A stretch of DNA of 34,397 nucleotides from Alkalibacterium sp. AK22 (GTDB lineage: Bacteria > Bacillota > Bacilli > Lactobacillales > Carnobacteriaceae_A), in contig NZ_JANL01000038.1 of NCBI RefSeq assembly GCF_000585255.1, forward strand, positions 1 through 34,397. The letters run 5' to 3'. How positions within the stretch are numbered: the stretch's first letter is position 1; every line of letters starts with the position of its first letter. The position numbers and the translations under genes were made by a program. Of this stretch, positions 7,706-15,808 are shown one piece after another. The notes below the pieces were generated by a model, which saw only the letters and a list, made by a program, of their open reading frames with translations, did not search any database and had not been told where the DNA came from.

Positions 7706-8824
7706 TTACAGGTCACCAGGAGCTTCTGGTACAGAGATGTCTCCATCCAAAATTCCTTGACGTGCTTCTTCAACAACATCCCATACTTCGTCTGACAAGT
7801 TTCCACGTGTAAGATCTACACCTTCTTCTTCCAGTCCGTAAGCAATGTTTTCTCCACCTGGGAATCCTTCGTCGATTGTCAGGTTAGCAGAGCTTTCGAT
7901 AGAAGCACCTACTCCTTTGATTGTTGAAGTCAGTGTGAAGTTGCCGCCATCCCAGTTTCCTTCTTCCTCCTGGTCACGGTCTACACCAATTACCCATAAT
8001 TCATCGTCAGGGTTTGATTCCAGACGGTTACGTGTTTCTGTGAATACACCGTTACCTACTGCTCCAGCAGCGTGATAGATCACGTCTGCTCCATTTGAGA
8101 ACATAACTGCTGCAATCTGCTGACCGATACTGGCATCAGTAAATGATCCGGCGTAATCAATGTCGACAGTAATATCTTCGTCAACATGAGCGACTCCTGC
8201 TCTAAATCCAGCTTCAAAGCGGTCGATCACTGTGCCTTCGATTCCGCCGATAAAACCAACACGGCCGGTTTCAGTTGTTTCAGCTGCTGCGACACCTGCA
8301 AGGAATGCAGCTTCGTGATCGCGGAATGTCAGTGAAACGACGTTGTCCATTTCAGAGATCTCGTCAACGATTCCGAATTGCTGCTCAGGATTCTGTTCAG
8401 CAACGTCATTGATGGCGTCCAGTAGAGCAAAACCGATACCATAAATAATATCATATTCTTCAGCAATAGCCTGGTTCAAGTTTGGAATAAAGTCCTGAGC
8501 ATCGTTTGACTGATAATAATCAATATGATCATCACTCAAGCCACGGTTTTCTGCCCATTCCTGCATACCTTCCCAAGCTGACTGGTTGAATGAACGGTCG
8601 TCTACTCCACCTTCATCCGTAATCATAGCTAGACGGAAATCAACAGCTTCTGTATCTTCACCGTTCTCAGCTGTTTCATCACCGTTATCTTCTACATCTT
8701 CTGTTTCGTCCGCGTCATCCACGATAGTATCCGTGGTGTCCCCAGCATCCTGACCTTGGCAAGCCGCCAGTACGAAAGCAGATGTTCCTATTGCTAGTAA
8801 AGTTCTCAGTTTTGTCATTGACAC
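7706..8824 (-). CDS. bmpA: BMP-family nucleoside-binding lipoprotein
   Basis: Substrate-binding lipoprotein of the Nup nucleoside importer, anchored to the outer face of the membrane. The signal peptide ends in the lipobox LAAC (Cys22). A stretch of about 38 residues very rich in Asp and Glu follows as a tether, then the BMP domain from VDFRLAMITDEGGVDDRSFNQSAWEGM, with the family segment GIGFALLDAI and the later IGVDRDQEEEG. The start is GTG at 8824, 7 nt after AGGGGG; an ATG two codons later is possible. Length is 372 aa. It is the first gene before nupOPQ and is separated from them by a terminator. The strongly acidic composition suggests a salt or high-pH habitat. Function is by family. 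Confidence 0.92.
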   Translation of the reverse strand: MSMTKLRTLLAIGTSAFVLAACQGQDAGDTTDTIVDDADETEDVEDNGDETAENGEDTEAVDFRLAMITDEGGVDDRSFNQSAWEGMQEWAENRGLSDDHIDYYQSNDAQDFIPNLNQAIAEEYDIIYGIGFALLDAINDVAEQNPEQQFGIVDEISEMDNVVSLTFRDHEAAFLAGVAAAETTETGRVGFIGGIEGTVIDRFEAGFRAGVAHVDEDITVDIDYAGSFTDASIGQQIAAVMFSNGADVIYHAAGAVGNGVFTETRNRLESNPDDELWVIGVDRDQEEEGNWDGGNFTLTSTIKGVGASIESSANLTIDEGFPGGENIAYGLEEEGVDLTRGNLSDEVWDVVEEARQGILDGDISVPEAPGDL

Positions 8825-8944
8825 ATTAATACCCCCTATTAATCTGTGTGTAAAGCAAGTAGGAGGTGACAGGCATTTTTATCATTTAAATTTAATAGGC
8901 GAAAATAAATGATGACGCTATCACCTTCTTCTTTCAAGCATATA

Positions 8945-8961
8945 GTAACATTCTTGTAACA
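8945..8961 (-). promoter_or_regulatory. Perfect WalR-type direct repeat upstream of bmpA
   Basis: On the minus strand TGTTAC-AAGAA-TGTTAC (8961-8945) fits the WalR (YycF) consensus TGTWAH-N5-TGTWAH at every position. It lies about 120 nt before the bmpA start, in the 188-bp gap after ftsK. The sequence match is direct; binding and the choice of regulator are inference. I find no convincing sigma-A promoter in the same gap. Confidence 0.35.
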
Positions 8962-9012
8962 AAAAAGGAAGTTAGAATTTCATGGGCAATATAATTAAAA
9001 ACCTTTCATTAA

Positions 9013-11388
9013 TTACTGATTTATAACTTCCGGGTTCCCCTCTTCTGCAGCCTGAGTCTCAGCGGTTGCCAAAACTTCTCTCGGCTTAGATCCCTCAGAC
9101 GGGCCGACGACACCATTCATTTCCATTTCATCCACCATACGCGCCGCCCGATTATAGCCAATCCTGAAACGTCTTTGCAAAAGCGAGATACTGGCTGTCT
9201 GCATTTCGATCACCATGGAAACAGCTTCATCGTACAGTTCGTCTTCCGAGTCTGCAGCACTTTTCTGCGGCTCATCTTTGGGAATCATTTCCTCAACATA
9301 ATTGGCTTCCTGCTGGTCTTTGACGAAATGGACCACGGCTTCCACCTCTTCATCAGAAATAAAGGCTCCCTGTACTCGGGTGGCTTTATTGGCTCCCATC
9401 GGCTGGAAAAGCATATCTCCTCTTCCGAGCAGTTTTTCCGCTCCATTGCTATCCAGTATCGTCCGTGAATCTGTTCCGCTTGAGACAGCAAAAGCGATTC
9501 GTGACGGCACATTAGCTTTGATGATTCCGGTAATGACATCCACGCTTGGACGCTGGGTAGCCAGAATCATATGGATTCCGGCTGCACGTGCCATCTGTGC
9601 CAGTCGGATAATAGAATCTTCCACTTCGTTGGAAGCCACCATCATCAAATCTGCCAGCTCATCGACGATGACGACGATGAAAGGTAAAGGCAGCAGGCTT
9701 TCATCTGTTTCCTGATTCTTTCTTTTGACAAAAGCATTGTAGCCTTCCATGTTACGGGATCCGCTAGCTGCGAAAAGCTCATAACGTCTTTCCATTTCCT
9801 GCACAACTTTCTGCAGAGCCTGGGCTGCTTTTTTGGGGTTCGTGACAACGGGTGTCAACAGGTGCGGAATGCCATTATAAATATTCAGCTCAACCATTTT
9901 AGGATCAATCATCATTAGCTTGACTTCATTCGGCTTTGCCTTTAATAGCAGGCTAGTAATAATACCGTTGATGGCAACCGATTTCCCTGAACCTGTTGCA
10001 CCTGCCACCAGCATGTGCGGCATCTTCGCCAAGTCGGCCATGGCTACGTTGCCGGCAATATCTCGTCCAAGAGGCACCTCGAGCAGTTTTTCCTTATTGC
10101 TGACCTGACCTTCAATGATATCTCTGAAGGAGACGGTACTGACCTCCGTATTCGGCACTTCTATTCCGATCACAGCTTTGCCGGGTATAGGTGCTTCCAT
10201 CCGGATATCCTTGGCTGCCAAAGCCAGCGCCAAGTCGTCAGACAAGCCAACGATTCGGCTGACCTTGACCCCTGTAGCCGGCTGGATTTCATACTTGGTG
10301 ACTGCTGGACCCAAGTTGGCTTTGGTGACCTTAGCTGAAACCCCAAAACTCTCGAAGGTCTCTTCAAGCTTTTTGACGTTTTTCTGAATAATGCTGTATT
10401 CGTTAGACTGATCCACTGCTTCCAGCTGATTCAAGAGGCTGACCGGTGGCAGTTTGTAGGCTTCGTTCTCTTCCTCACCGATTTCAAAGTCAACGGGTCC
10501 CTCTTCGGGTTCAGTTGACTCTTCTGCAGCTGAGGTGTTAGCCAATCCATTCTTTTGAGCAGTCTGCTTCTGCTTCATTTCCTGAATGTCCTGATAGCCT
10601 TCGATTTCCAATGTTGTCTGTTCGCCTTCAAGATAAGACTCTTTTGGAGTACCCTGACTGGAAACAGACTGCGCTGGCTCTCCTGATGTCTTTTCTTCAG
10701 CTATCCCAGATTGCTTTTGTCTGCTGGCTTTTTTCTTTTCAGGTGCTTTTTTACGCTTCTTTCTGTTTTTCTTTTGCTGATCCATGAATGAACTGAAGCT
10801 GCCTCTGATTCCCTGCCCCATGCTTTTTAACGTCTTACGAATCCGCTCAAACAGGTGACTGTATGAAAGCTGGAAAAAGATCATGATTCCTACAAAGACC
10901 AGGGCTACAATCATAATGTACGTACCCGCCATCCCAAATAAAAAATAGCTAGCTCCGAAAAAGACAGCGCCAATCATACCGCCGCCTGTATTACCAGCAA
11001 TACTGTTGCTGGTAAACTGCGGCCATAGCGCCTGCCAGGTTGCTGTGACACTGTTTGTAGAGTCTGTCAGTACCGGCAGTACCCATCTGGAGTGGACAAA
11101 CACCAGCCAGGCAGTATACAGCAGAGCGGCTCCACGTGCTTTAGGACCTTTAAAACTTGGCCATTCCCCCTTCAGAAGCAGATAGACTCCGGCAGCAAGC
11201 AGGATAATGGCCAAAAAAGCGTAGGTTTCCCCGACAAAGAGCCGGAATATATTGGTAAAGAGACGGCCGACAAATCCAAAGGACCCCAGTGCAAGTAAAC
11301 TAATAAAAAATAGAATAAATCCGAGCAGTTCCGGTGCTACCTTATGCGTTTTTTTCTTCGGTCGTCCCCGCTTTTTTCTTCGTGCCAT
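9013..11388 (-). CDS. ftsK: DNA translocase FtsK/SpoIIIE
   Basis: Membrane-anchored ATP-driven DNA pump that clears chromosomal DNA from the division septum. The start ATG at 11388 has AAAGGAG 7 nt upstream and gives [16 protein letters not shown]; the longer frame to 11481 lacks a site. The 791 aa compares with about 790 for SpoIIIE. Parts: a basic N-terminus, four membrane segments (about 20-165), a charged low-complexity linker, the beta/alpha motor with Walker A GATGSGKS (about 462-470) and Walker [15 protein letters not shown] (about 565-578), and a C-terminal winged-helix gamma domain (about 717-780; [20 protein letters not shown]) that reads DNA polarity signals. The N-terminal membrane segments favour SpoIIIE over soluble SftA. 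Confidence 0.95.
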   Translation of the reverse strand: MARRKKRGRPKKKTHKVAPELLGFILFFISLLALGSFGFVGRLFTNIFRLFVGETYAFLAIILLAAGVYLLLKGEWPSFKGPKARGAALLYTAWLVFVHSRWVLPVLTDSTNSVTATWQALWPQFTSNSIAGNTGGGMIGAVFFGASYFLFGMAGTYIMIVALVFVGIMIFFQLSYSHLFERIRKTLKSMGQGIRGSFSSFMDQQKKNRKKRKKAPEKKKASRQKQSGIAEEKTSGEPAQSVSSQGTPKESYLEGEQTTLEIEGYQDIQEMKQKQTAQKNGLANTSAAEESTEPEEGPVDFEIGEEENEAYKLPPVSLLNQLEAVDQSNEYSIIQKNVKKLEETFESFGVSAKVTKANLGPAVTKYEIQPATGVKVSRIVGLSDDLALALAAKDIRMEAPIPGKAVIGIEVPNTEVSTVSFRDIIEGQVSNKEKLLEVPLGRDIAGNVAMADLAKMPHMLVAGATGSGKSVAINGIITSLLLKAKPNEVKLMMIDPKMVELNIYNGIPHLLTPVVTNPKKAAQALQKVVQEMERRYELFAASGSRNMEGYNAFVKRKNQETDESLLPLPFIVVIVDELADLMMVASNEVEDSIIRLAQMARAAGIHMILATQRPSVDVITGIIKANVPSRIAFAVSSGTDSRTILDSNGAEKLLGRGDMLFQPMGANKATRVQGAFISDEEVEAVVHFVKDQQEANYVEEMIPKDEPQKSAADSEDELYDEAVSMVIEMQTASISLLQRRFRIGYNRAARMVDEMEMNGVVGPSEGSKPREVLATAETQAAEEGNPEVINQ

Positions 11389-11419
11389 GTATAGTCTCCT
11401 TTCTATATGTATCTTCGTC

Positions 11420-11428
11420 ATTATAGCA
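11420..11428 (-). promoter_or_regulatory. Extended -10 promoter of ftsK
   Basis: On the minus strand TGC-TATAAT (11428-11420) stands about 31 nt before the ftsK start. No good -35 hexamer is present, so the TG extension probably replaces it. Confidence 0.5.
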
Positions 11429-11551
11429 TGAACCAGCTGTTTAAGGTAGGGTGGCGAATGCCTGTTCTGATCATTATTCACGGTGTGTTCTGCACTGTTT
11501 CCTAAAAAATACTCTTGCTCTGCAGAACAAAAAAATTTTAACGGCTATTCT

Positions 11552-11581
11552 TTGACCTCTGATCTGCACACGAAGTAAACT
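11552..11581 (+). promoter_or_regulatory. Promoter of the acylphosphatase gene
   Basis: TTGACC (11552-11557), an 18-nt spacer and TAAACT (11576-11581) lie about 30 nt before the start codon. The -35 is good and the -10 is weaker. Confidence 0.45.
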
Positions 11582-11610
11582 GGTAGTAACTTTAGGGAGG
11601 AGGAGTAAAC

Positions 11611-11982
11611 ATGAGTTCTATATTCAAAGATTTTTTCAATATGGGTAAAGCTGACCGTCCCGGAGGAGAAGTCATCTACACGAACGAGGTGCTGGCCGAT
11701 ACCTCACAGCAAAAACTGCGGGCGATTGTCTCTGGACGTGTGCAGGGAGTAGGTTTTCGCTTTTCAACCAAACAGGCTGCTGATGAATTGGGAATAAAAG
11801 GAATCGTCCGCAATGAACCGGATGGAACCGTCTATACCGAAGCCGTCGGCAGCGAAGACCAGCTGTCTGCATTTGTAGAAGCTTTAAGAAAGGGTCCAAG
11901 CCCGGCTTCACAAGTAGACAAGGTTGTCGTCACTTATGACGAAAAGATTGAAGAAAAAGCAAATTTTTCACAGGTCAATTGA
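11611..11982 (+). CDS. acyP: Acylphosphatase with N-terminal extension
   Basis: Small cytosolic enzyme that hydrolyses acyl phosphates such as acetyl phosphate or 1,3-bisphosphoglycerate. The core (about residues 35-123) has the family signature VSGRVQGVGFR with the catalytic Arg and, further on, VRNEPDGTV with the catalytic Asn. The start ATG at 11611 has a strong GGGAGGAGGAG site. The protein is 123 aa, against about 90 for the family; the first 34 residues (MSSIFKDFFNMGKADRPGGE and on) are not part of the domain and their role is unknown. It is followed by yidC, a neighbour pair common in Lactobacillales. Confidence 0.92.
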   Translation: MSSIFKDFFNMGKADRPGGEVIYTNEVLADTSQQKLRAIVSGRVQGVGFRFSTKQAADELGIKGIVRNEPDGTVYTEAVGSEDQLSAFVEALRKGPSPASQVDKVVVTYDEKIEEKANFSQVN

Positions 11983-12007
11983 ATTCTTACTTTCTTTGTT
12001 GTATAGT
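11979..12007 (+). promoter_or_regulatory. Promoter of yidC
   Basis: TTGAAT (11979-11984, overlapping the acylphosphatase stop codon), a 17-nt spacer and TATAGT (12002-12007) precede the yidC start by about 63 nt. yidC may also be read through from acyP. Confidence 0.55.
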
Positions 12008-12070
12008 GTAGAATAGCGTATCAGACCAAAACTACTCTGGACCTAATCACACAAAAGGGATGGAATTAAT

Positions 12071-13075
12071 TTGAAAAACAGAACAAAAAGATGGCTTCTT
12101 TCCGGCGGAATGCTGGCGACCGTACTTTTCCTGTCAGGATGCATGCGTATTGACAGTGCAGGTGAACCTACCGGCGGATTTTCACAGTTTCTATTCAACT
12201 ATCTCGTACTACCTACTCAAGCCTTTATTGAAATACTTGCAGATCTCTTTGGCGGGAGCTATGGTTTGGCCATTATCGCCATCACCATCATTGTCCGTGT
12301 ACTGATTTTGCCTTTGTCAATCAAACAACAGCGGACATCAATGGAACAACAGACTAAAATGGCTGTAGTTAAACCTGTGACCGATGAAATTCAGGCAGAA
12401 ATGAAAGAAACAAACGACGCCAAAGAAAAACAGGCTCTCCAGCAGGAACTGATGGAAGTCTACCGCGAAAACAATGTAAACATGCTCGGCGGCTTGGCTG
12501 GATGTCTGCCCTTACTGATTCAAATGCCGGTCTTTACGGCGATGTTCCAGGCGATTCGTATGTCTGAGCCAATTTCTCAGGCAACCTGGCTCGGTATTCA
12601 GCTTGGTGAGCGAAGCATCGTACTGGCTTTAGTAACAGGTGCTGTCTATTATATCCAGACTAAAGTCATGATGGCAGGAATGCCTGAAGAACAGCGCAAG
12701 CAGTCCAATACAATGATGATGATGAACCCGGCGATGATTCTGATGTTCTCGATTACAGGACCTGCTGGACTGACCCTCTACTGGTTTGCCGGTGGATTTG
12801 TCGCCATCGCCCAGTCGCTTGTCACTAATCATTATTACAAACCTAAACTGGAAAAAGAATTAAAAGAAAAGCATGGGGACAAAAAAGTTGTAACGCGTAA
12901 AAAAGGGTCTCGTAAGACGATTGAAGTGGAAGAAGTCGTAAACCAACAAGGTTCCAAATCGCAAATCACCAACGTCAAACCTGCACCGTCAGCTAAAGAT
13001 CGCCGACGCAATCAAAGTCCTTTTGAAACTAAAGACAGACGTAATGCAGGTAAACAGCAGCGTAATAATGTCTAA
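12071..13075 (+). CDS. yidC: Membrane protein insertase YidC (YidC2/OxaA2 type, lipoprotein)
   Basis: Inserts and folds membrane proteins, alone or with SecYEG. It starts at TTG 12071 after AAAGGGATGG. The signal peptide ends in the lipobox LSGC (Cys24), as is usual for Gram-positive YidC. The core has five membrane segments, with the conserved groove Arg76 in AITIIVRVLILPLS, a cytoplasmic helical hairpin (about 90-140), and the segment AGCLPLLIQMPVFTAMFQAI. The tail after the last membrane segment is long and basic (about residues 260-334), which is typical of YidC2 paralogues that bind ribosomes. A second paralogue is expected elsewhere in the genome. A strong terminator follows. Confidence 0.95.
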   Translation: MKNRTKRWLLSGGMLATVLFLSGCMRIDSAGEPTGGFSQFLFNYLVLPTQAFIEILADLFGGSYGLAIIAITIIVRVLILPLSIKQQRTSMEQQTKMAVVKPVTDEIQAEMKETNDAKEKQALQQELMEVYRENNVNMLGGLAGCLPLLIQMPVFTAMFQAIRMSEPISQATWLGIQLGERSIVLALVTGAVYYIQTKVMMAGMPEEQRKQSNTMMMMNPAMILMFSITGPAGLTLYWFAGGFVAIAQSLVTNHYYKPKLEKELKEKHGDKKVVTRKKGSRKTIEVEEVVNQQGSKSQITNVKPAPSAKDRRRNQSPFETKDRRNAGKQQRNNV

Positions 13076-13096
13076 CCATGATTGTTGCATAAATGA

Positions 13097-13141
13097 AAAC
13101 CCAGCGAGTCGAGACAGAATGATTCTCGACTCGCTGGGTTT
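13097..13141 (+). terminator. Terminator of yidC
   Basis: An 18-bp perfect stem (13097-13114 with 13124-13141) with a 9-nt loop runs into TTTTT on the + strand. Confidence 0.93.
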
Positions 13142-13311
13142 TTGTCTGCATTATTTTTGCTTTGCAGCTTTTGTACAAGCGAACTGCTGACCGGTCACTC
13201 AGAGATTTATCAGTAATGGCCACAGCTAAAGTCGACCTGCTGCCGGTGTTTTTAAAAAGTCCATTGTTTTGGAGGCTGCCAAAACAGCTTACTACATCAG
13301 AAAACAGCAGT
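13142..13311. other. Orphan spacer between two terminators with a small hairpin
   Basis: This lies in the 305-bp gap between yidC and covS (13076-13380). It contains a perfect 8-bp hairpin, TGTTTTGG/CCAAAACA at 13265-13272 and 13279-13286, without a T run. Open frames here have no ribosome-binding site and run through the terminators, so I call no gene. I see no clear promoter. Confidence 0.4.
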
Positions 13312-13357
13312 AAAAAGCACAGTCTGAAGGAGATTATTCGTTCAGACTGTGCTTTTT
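13312..13357. terminator. Bidirectional terminator downstream of covS
   Basis: A 17-bp perfect stem (13312-13328 with 13341-13357), a 12-nt loop, and T/A runs on both sides. It lies 23 bp after the covS stop and would end covRS transcripts on the minus strand; it could also catch transcription from the left. Confidence 0.9.
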
Positions 13358-13380
13358 GTTATTTAAGCAACACTGTATAG

Positions 13381-14907
13381 TTAGTTAAGATTAGATGCAG
13401 AGTCTTCTTTAGATTCAGCCAGCTCAGGCAGTTCGATACGGAAAATCGATCCGTGATCCAGAACACTTTCAGCCCAAATTTTTCCGTTGTAGCCTTCTAT
13501 CAGCTGCTTGGCAATAGACAACCCCAAGCCGTTTCCTCCCCGGTGGCGGCTTCGCGCTTTATCTACTCGGTAGAAACGGTTGAAAATTTTCACCGTGTCT
13601 TCCTGGGTCATCCCTTCACCATAGTCCTGAATGGCAATCTGCACATCCTGTCCGTTTTCCGACACACTTAGATGTACTTCCTTTTTATCGGTTGAATATT
13701 TGACTGCATTATCCAACAATATAATCAGGATCTGCTCCAGGTGATTGCGGTAAATATTGACATACACATTTTTATTTAAATCATCATCCATGATAAAAAC
13801 AAAATCTGGATGCACCAGTTTAAAATTGTTGAAGGTCTGATTGATAATGTCTCTGATGGCTGTGCGTTCATTCTTGTAATGAATCTCCACTTGCTCAGCT
13901 CGAGACAGATCAAGCATTTCCTGAACCAGACTCTTCATTCGCTCGATTTCCTGCAGCGAAGCGGTCAGTGACTCGTCTAACACAGTCGGATCGTCCTTGC
14001 CCCAGCGGTTCAACAGTTTCATATGTCCTTCCACAACGGCTACTGGCGTACGCAGTTCATGCGAAACATCCTCAACAAATTGCTTCTGCTGCTCGATATT
14101 GCGCTGCATCCGGTCGAGCATGGCGTTATAGGCATTTGCCAGTTCTGTCAGCTCATCATTTCCATCCCCGACATCAATGCGTTCCTGTGATTCCGGGTCT
14201 TTTTCAATAATATGCATAGCCTCTGTAAGCCTGCGGATCGGCTGCAAGAAGGAGATCGCTATGATATAGCCGATTACACCACTGAACAGCAGGGCTATCA
14301 CTCCAGTGAGCAGGATGGCTCCCAGCACACTTCGAAACAGCTGATGATAGGACGATAGCGTGTTTATTACCTGAACATAACCAATCAGTTCATTGTTTAA
14401 GAATGAATAAATTGGGGTAACTGCCGACAAAGCTTCTCCGTGGGGGCCCTCAGGAATCGTGCGGATCATCATATTCTGCTGAGTCTCAAAGGCAATATTA
14501 CTCGGGGTCGTTTCATAAAGCAGTTCCTCGCCTGGATCGAACACACGGATGATAATGTTACCCTGAGTCGACCGCAAAGGCGTACTTCTCTGGTTCTGCA
14601 TCTCCTCCATAATAGGCATCTCAGGCGTCAGATACAATTCCTGCTGGTCCAGCGTTTCTTCAACCACTTCTTCTGTCAGATCATAAAAATTCTGTCCGAA
14701 ACGTTCAGTCAAATTAAACACAACGTTTCGGACAGCCTGCTGTTCATTATCAATCATGATCTGCTGAAAAGTAATGAACAGAATCGTCGAGAAAATAGTA
14801 TACGTTAAAAAAATCGCTACAGCAGCCCCGATAGTCCACTTCCACCTTAGTGAGATACGCTTTTGCTGATTCACTGCGGTTGTGTCAATGGCTGCTTTTG
14901 ATTTCAC
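13381..14907 (-). CDS. covS: Sensor histidine kinase of the CovS/ArlS type
   Basis: Membrane sensor kinase partnered with CovR. Parts (508 aa): first membrane segment about 24-48, an extracellular sensor of about 140 residues, second membrane segment about 190-215, a HAMP linker to about 270, a dimerisation domain with phospho-acceptor His283 in EDVSHELRTP, and an ATPase domain with N box DNAVKYS, DYGEGM, FNRFYRVD and GGNGLGLSIAK. It starts at GTG 14907 and overlaps covR by 4 bp (GTGA); no separate ribosome-binding site is seen, so translation is probably coupled. By family the pair controls capsule, virulence or surface and stress genes; the signal (Mg2+ or cationic peptides in streptococci) is unknown here. 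Confidence 0.9.
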   Translation of the reverse strand: MKSKAAIDTTAVNQQKRISLRWKWTIGAAVAIFLTYTIFSTILFITFQQIMIDNEQQAVRNVVFNLTERFGQNFYDLTEEVVEETLDQQELYLTPEMPIMEEMQNQRSTPLRSTQGNIIIRVFDPGEELLYETTPSNIAFETQQNMMIRTIPEGPHGEALSAVTPIYSFLNNELIGYVQVINTLSSYHQLFRSVLGAILLTGVIALLFSGVIGYIIAISFLQPIRRLTEAMHIIEKDPESQERIDVGDGNDELTELANAYNAMLDRMQRNIEQQKQFVEDVSHELRTPVAVVEGHMKLLNRWGKDDPTVLDESLTASLQEIERMKSLVQEMLDLSRAEQVEIHYKNERTAIRDIINQTFNNFKLVHPDFVFIMDDDLNKNVYVNIYRNHLEQILIILLDNAVKYSTDKKEVHLSVSENGQDVQIAIQDYGEGMTQEDTVKIFNRFYRVDKARSRHRGGNGLGLSIAKQLIEGYNGKIWAESVLDHGSIFRIELPELAESKEDSASNLN

Positions 14908-15596
14908 GTGCGCATCACGTATCCAGTTCCTCTTACTGTCTGGATATAACTTTCTTTTCCAGCCACATCAATCTTGTTTCTCAAGTATCGGATATAAACA
15001 TCCACAACGTTTGTCTCGACTTCCGTCTCGTATCCCCAGACCTTGTTCAACAGAATTTCCCGGGATAAAACAACATTGACGTTTTCCATTAGCTCAACAA
15101 GCAGTTCATATTCTCTTTTGGTCAGCTCAATCACTTCGTCTCCACGCTTGACGACACGGTTTTCCTTCTCAACTGTGATGTCTTTGTAGTTGATGGTTGT
15201 CTGACGGCTGACATTCTCTTCTGTCTCTATTTCAATACGACGAAGCAGCGCGCGCATACGGGCAAGCAGTTCTTCGATTGCGAAAGGCTTAACAACATAG
15301 TCATCCGCTCCATGATCAAAGCCGGATACCCGGTCAATCACAGAGTCTCTTGCCGTCATCATGATGATCGGCACATTGGAAACCTGTCGAATACGACGCG
15401 CCACATCGATACCGTTCAATTCCGGCAGCATCAAGTCAAGCAGGATAATATCCCAGCTTTCTTCTTTATCCAACGCTGCTTCTAGCCCAGACCGTCCGTC
15501 AAACCGGACTTCCGTGCGGAAGCCTTCATGGTTGAGTTCTAGCTCGACAAAGCGTGCTAAGTTTTTTTCATCTTCAATGATCAATATATTTGCCAA
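14904..15596 (-). CDS. covR: Response regulator of the CovR/ArlR (OmpR) type
   Basis: DNA-binding response regulator. The receiver domain (1-120) has acidic residues Glu8/Asp9, phospho-acceptor Asp54 in ILLDLMLPE, Thr in MMTARDS and Lys in VKPFAIEELLAR. The OmpR winged helix (about 135-230) has TKREYELLVELM and ETNVVDVYIRYLRNKID. The ending ESYIQTVRGTGYV is closer to streptococcal CovR than to staphylococcal ArlR. The start is taken as TTG 15596, 8 nt after AGGAG; a GTG at 15605 would sit on the ribosome-binding site. Length is 230 aa. It lies downstream of gnd but is separated from it by a terminator. The orthology call is from memory of family sequences. Confidence 0.9.
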   Translation of the reverse strand: MANILIIEDEKNLARFVELELNHEGFRTEVRFDGRSGLEAALDKEESWDIILLDLMLPELNGIDVARRIRQVSNVPIIMMTARDSVIDRVSGFDHGADDYVVKPFAIEELLARMRALLRRIEIETEENVSRQTTINYKDITVEKENRVVKRGDEVIELTKREYELLVELMENVNVVLSREILLNKVWGYETEVETNVVDVYIRYLRNKIDVAGKESYIQTVRGTGYVMRT

Positions 15597-15676
15597 AATA
15601 TTCACTCCTAGCTGTATTTACCCGTTTCTGTATCCTGAATTCACGTACTCTCATTTTCCAGTCTTTAGGCTACCTT

Positions 15677-15705
15677 AGTGTACCATATTTTAATATCTTA
15701 GTGAA
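15677..15705 (-). promoter_or_regulatory. Possible covR promoter
   Basis: On the minus strand TTCACT (15705-15700), 17 nt and TACACT (15682-15677) lie about 80 nt before the covR start. Each hexamer matches the consensus at four of six positions. Confidence 0.35.
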
Positions 15706-15739
15706 CGAGGAAATCATCCCACATGGCTATTGTAACAGT

Positions 15740-15776
15740 AAAATAGCAGGTTTTCTAATTGAAAACCCACTATTTT
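15740..15776 (-). terminator. Terminator of gnd
   Basis: A 16-bp stem (15740-15755 with 15761-15776; two G-U pairs in the minus-strand transcript) with a 5-nt loop, followed by a short T-rich tail. It separates gnd from covRS. Confidence 0.75.
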
Positions 15777-15808
15777 ATAGTAATTATTTAATTGTGATAG
15801 TTGGAGGC

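Noticed and set aside
8825-9012. Possible purine riboswitch or PurR box before the nucleoside importer
   Set aside because: No conserved purine riboswitch core and no CGAACA-type PurR box pair could be found by eye.
9302-9715. A 137-codon + strand frame opposite ftsK
   Set aside because: Antisense to the FtsK motor domain, and its Ser/Ala-rich content mirrors that gene's codons.
13029-13380. Short frames on both strands in the yidC-covS gap
   Set aside because: They run through strong terminator hairpins and have no ribosome-binding site.
13381-15596. covRS as part of an antibiotic-peptide or bacteriocin island
   Set aside because: No transporter, peptide or immunity genes lie beside it; the neighbours are gnd and yidC, so it is a core two-component pair.
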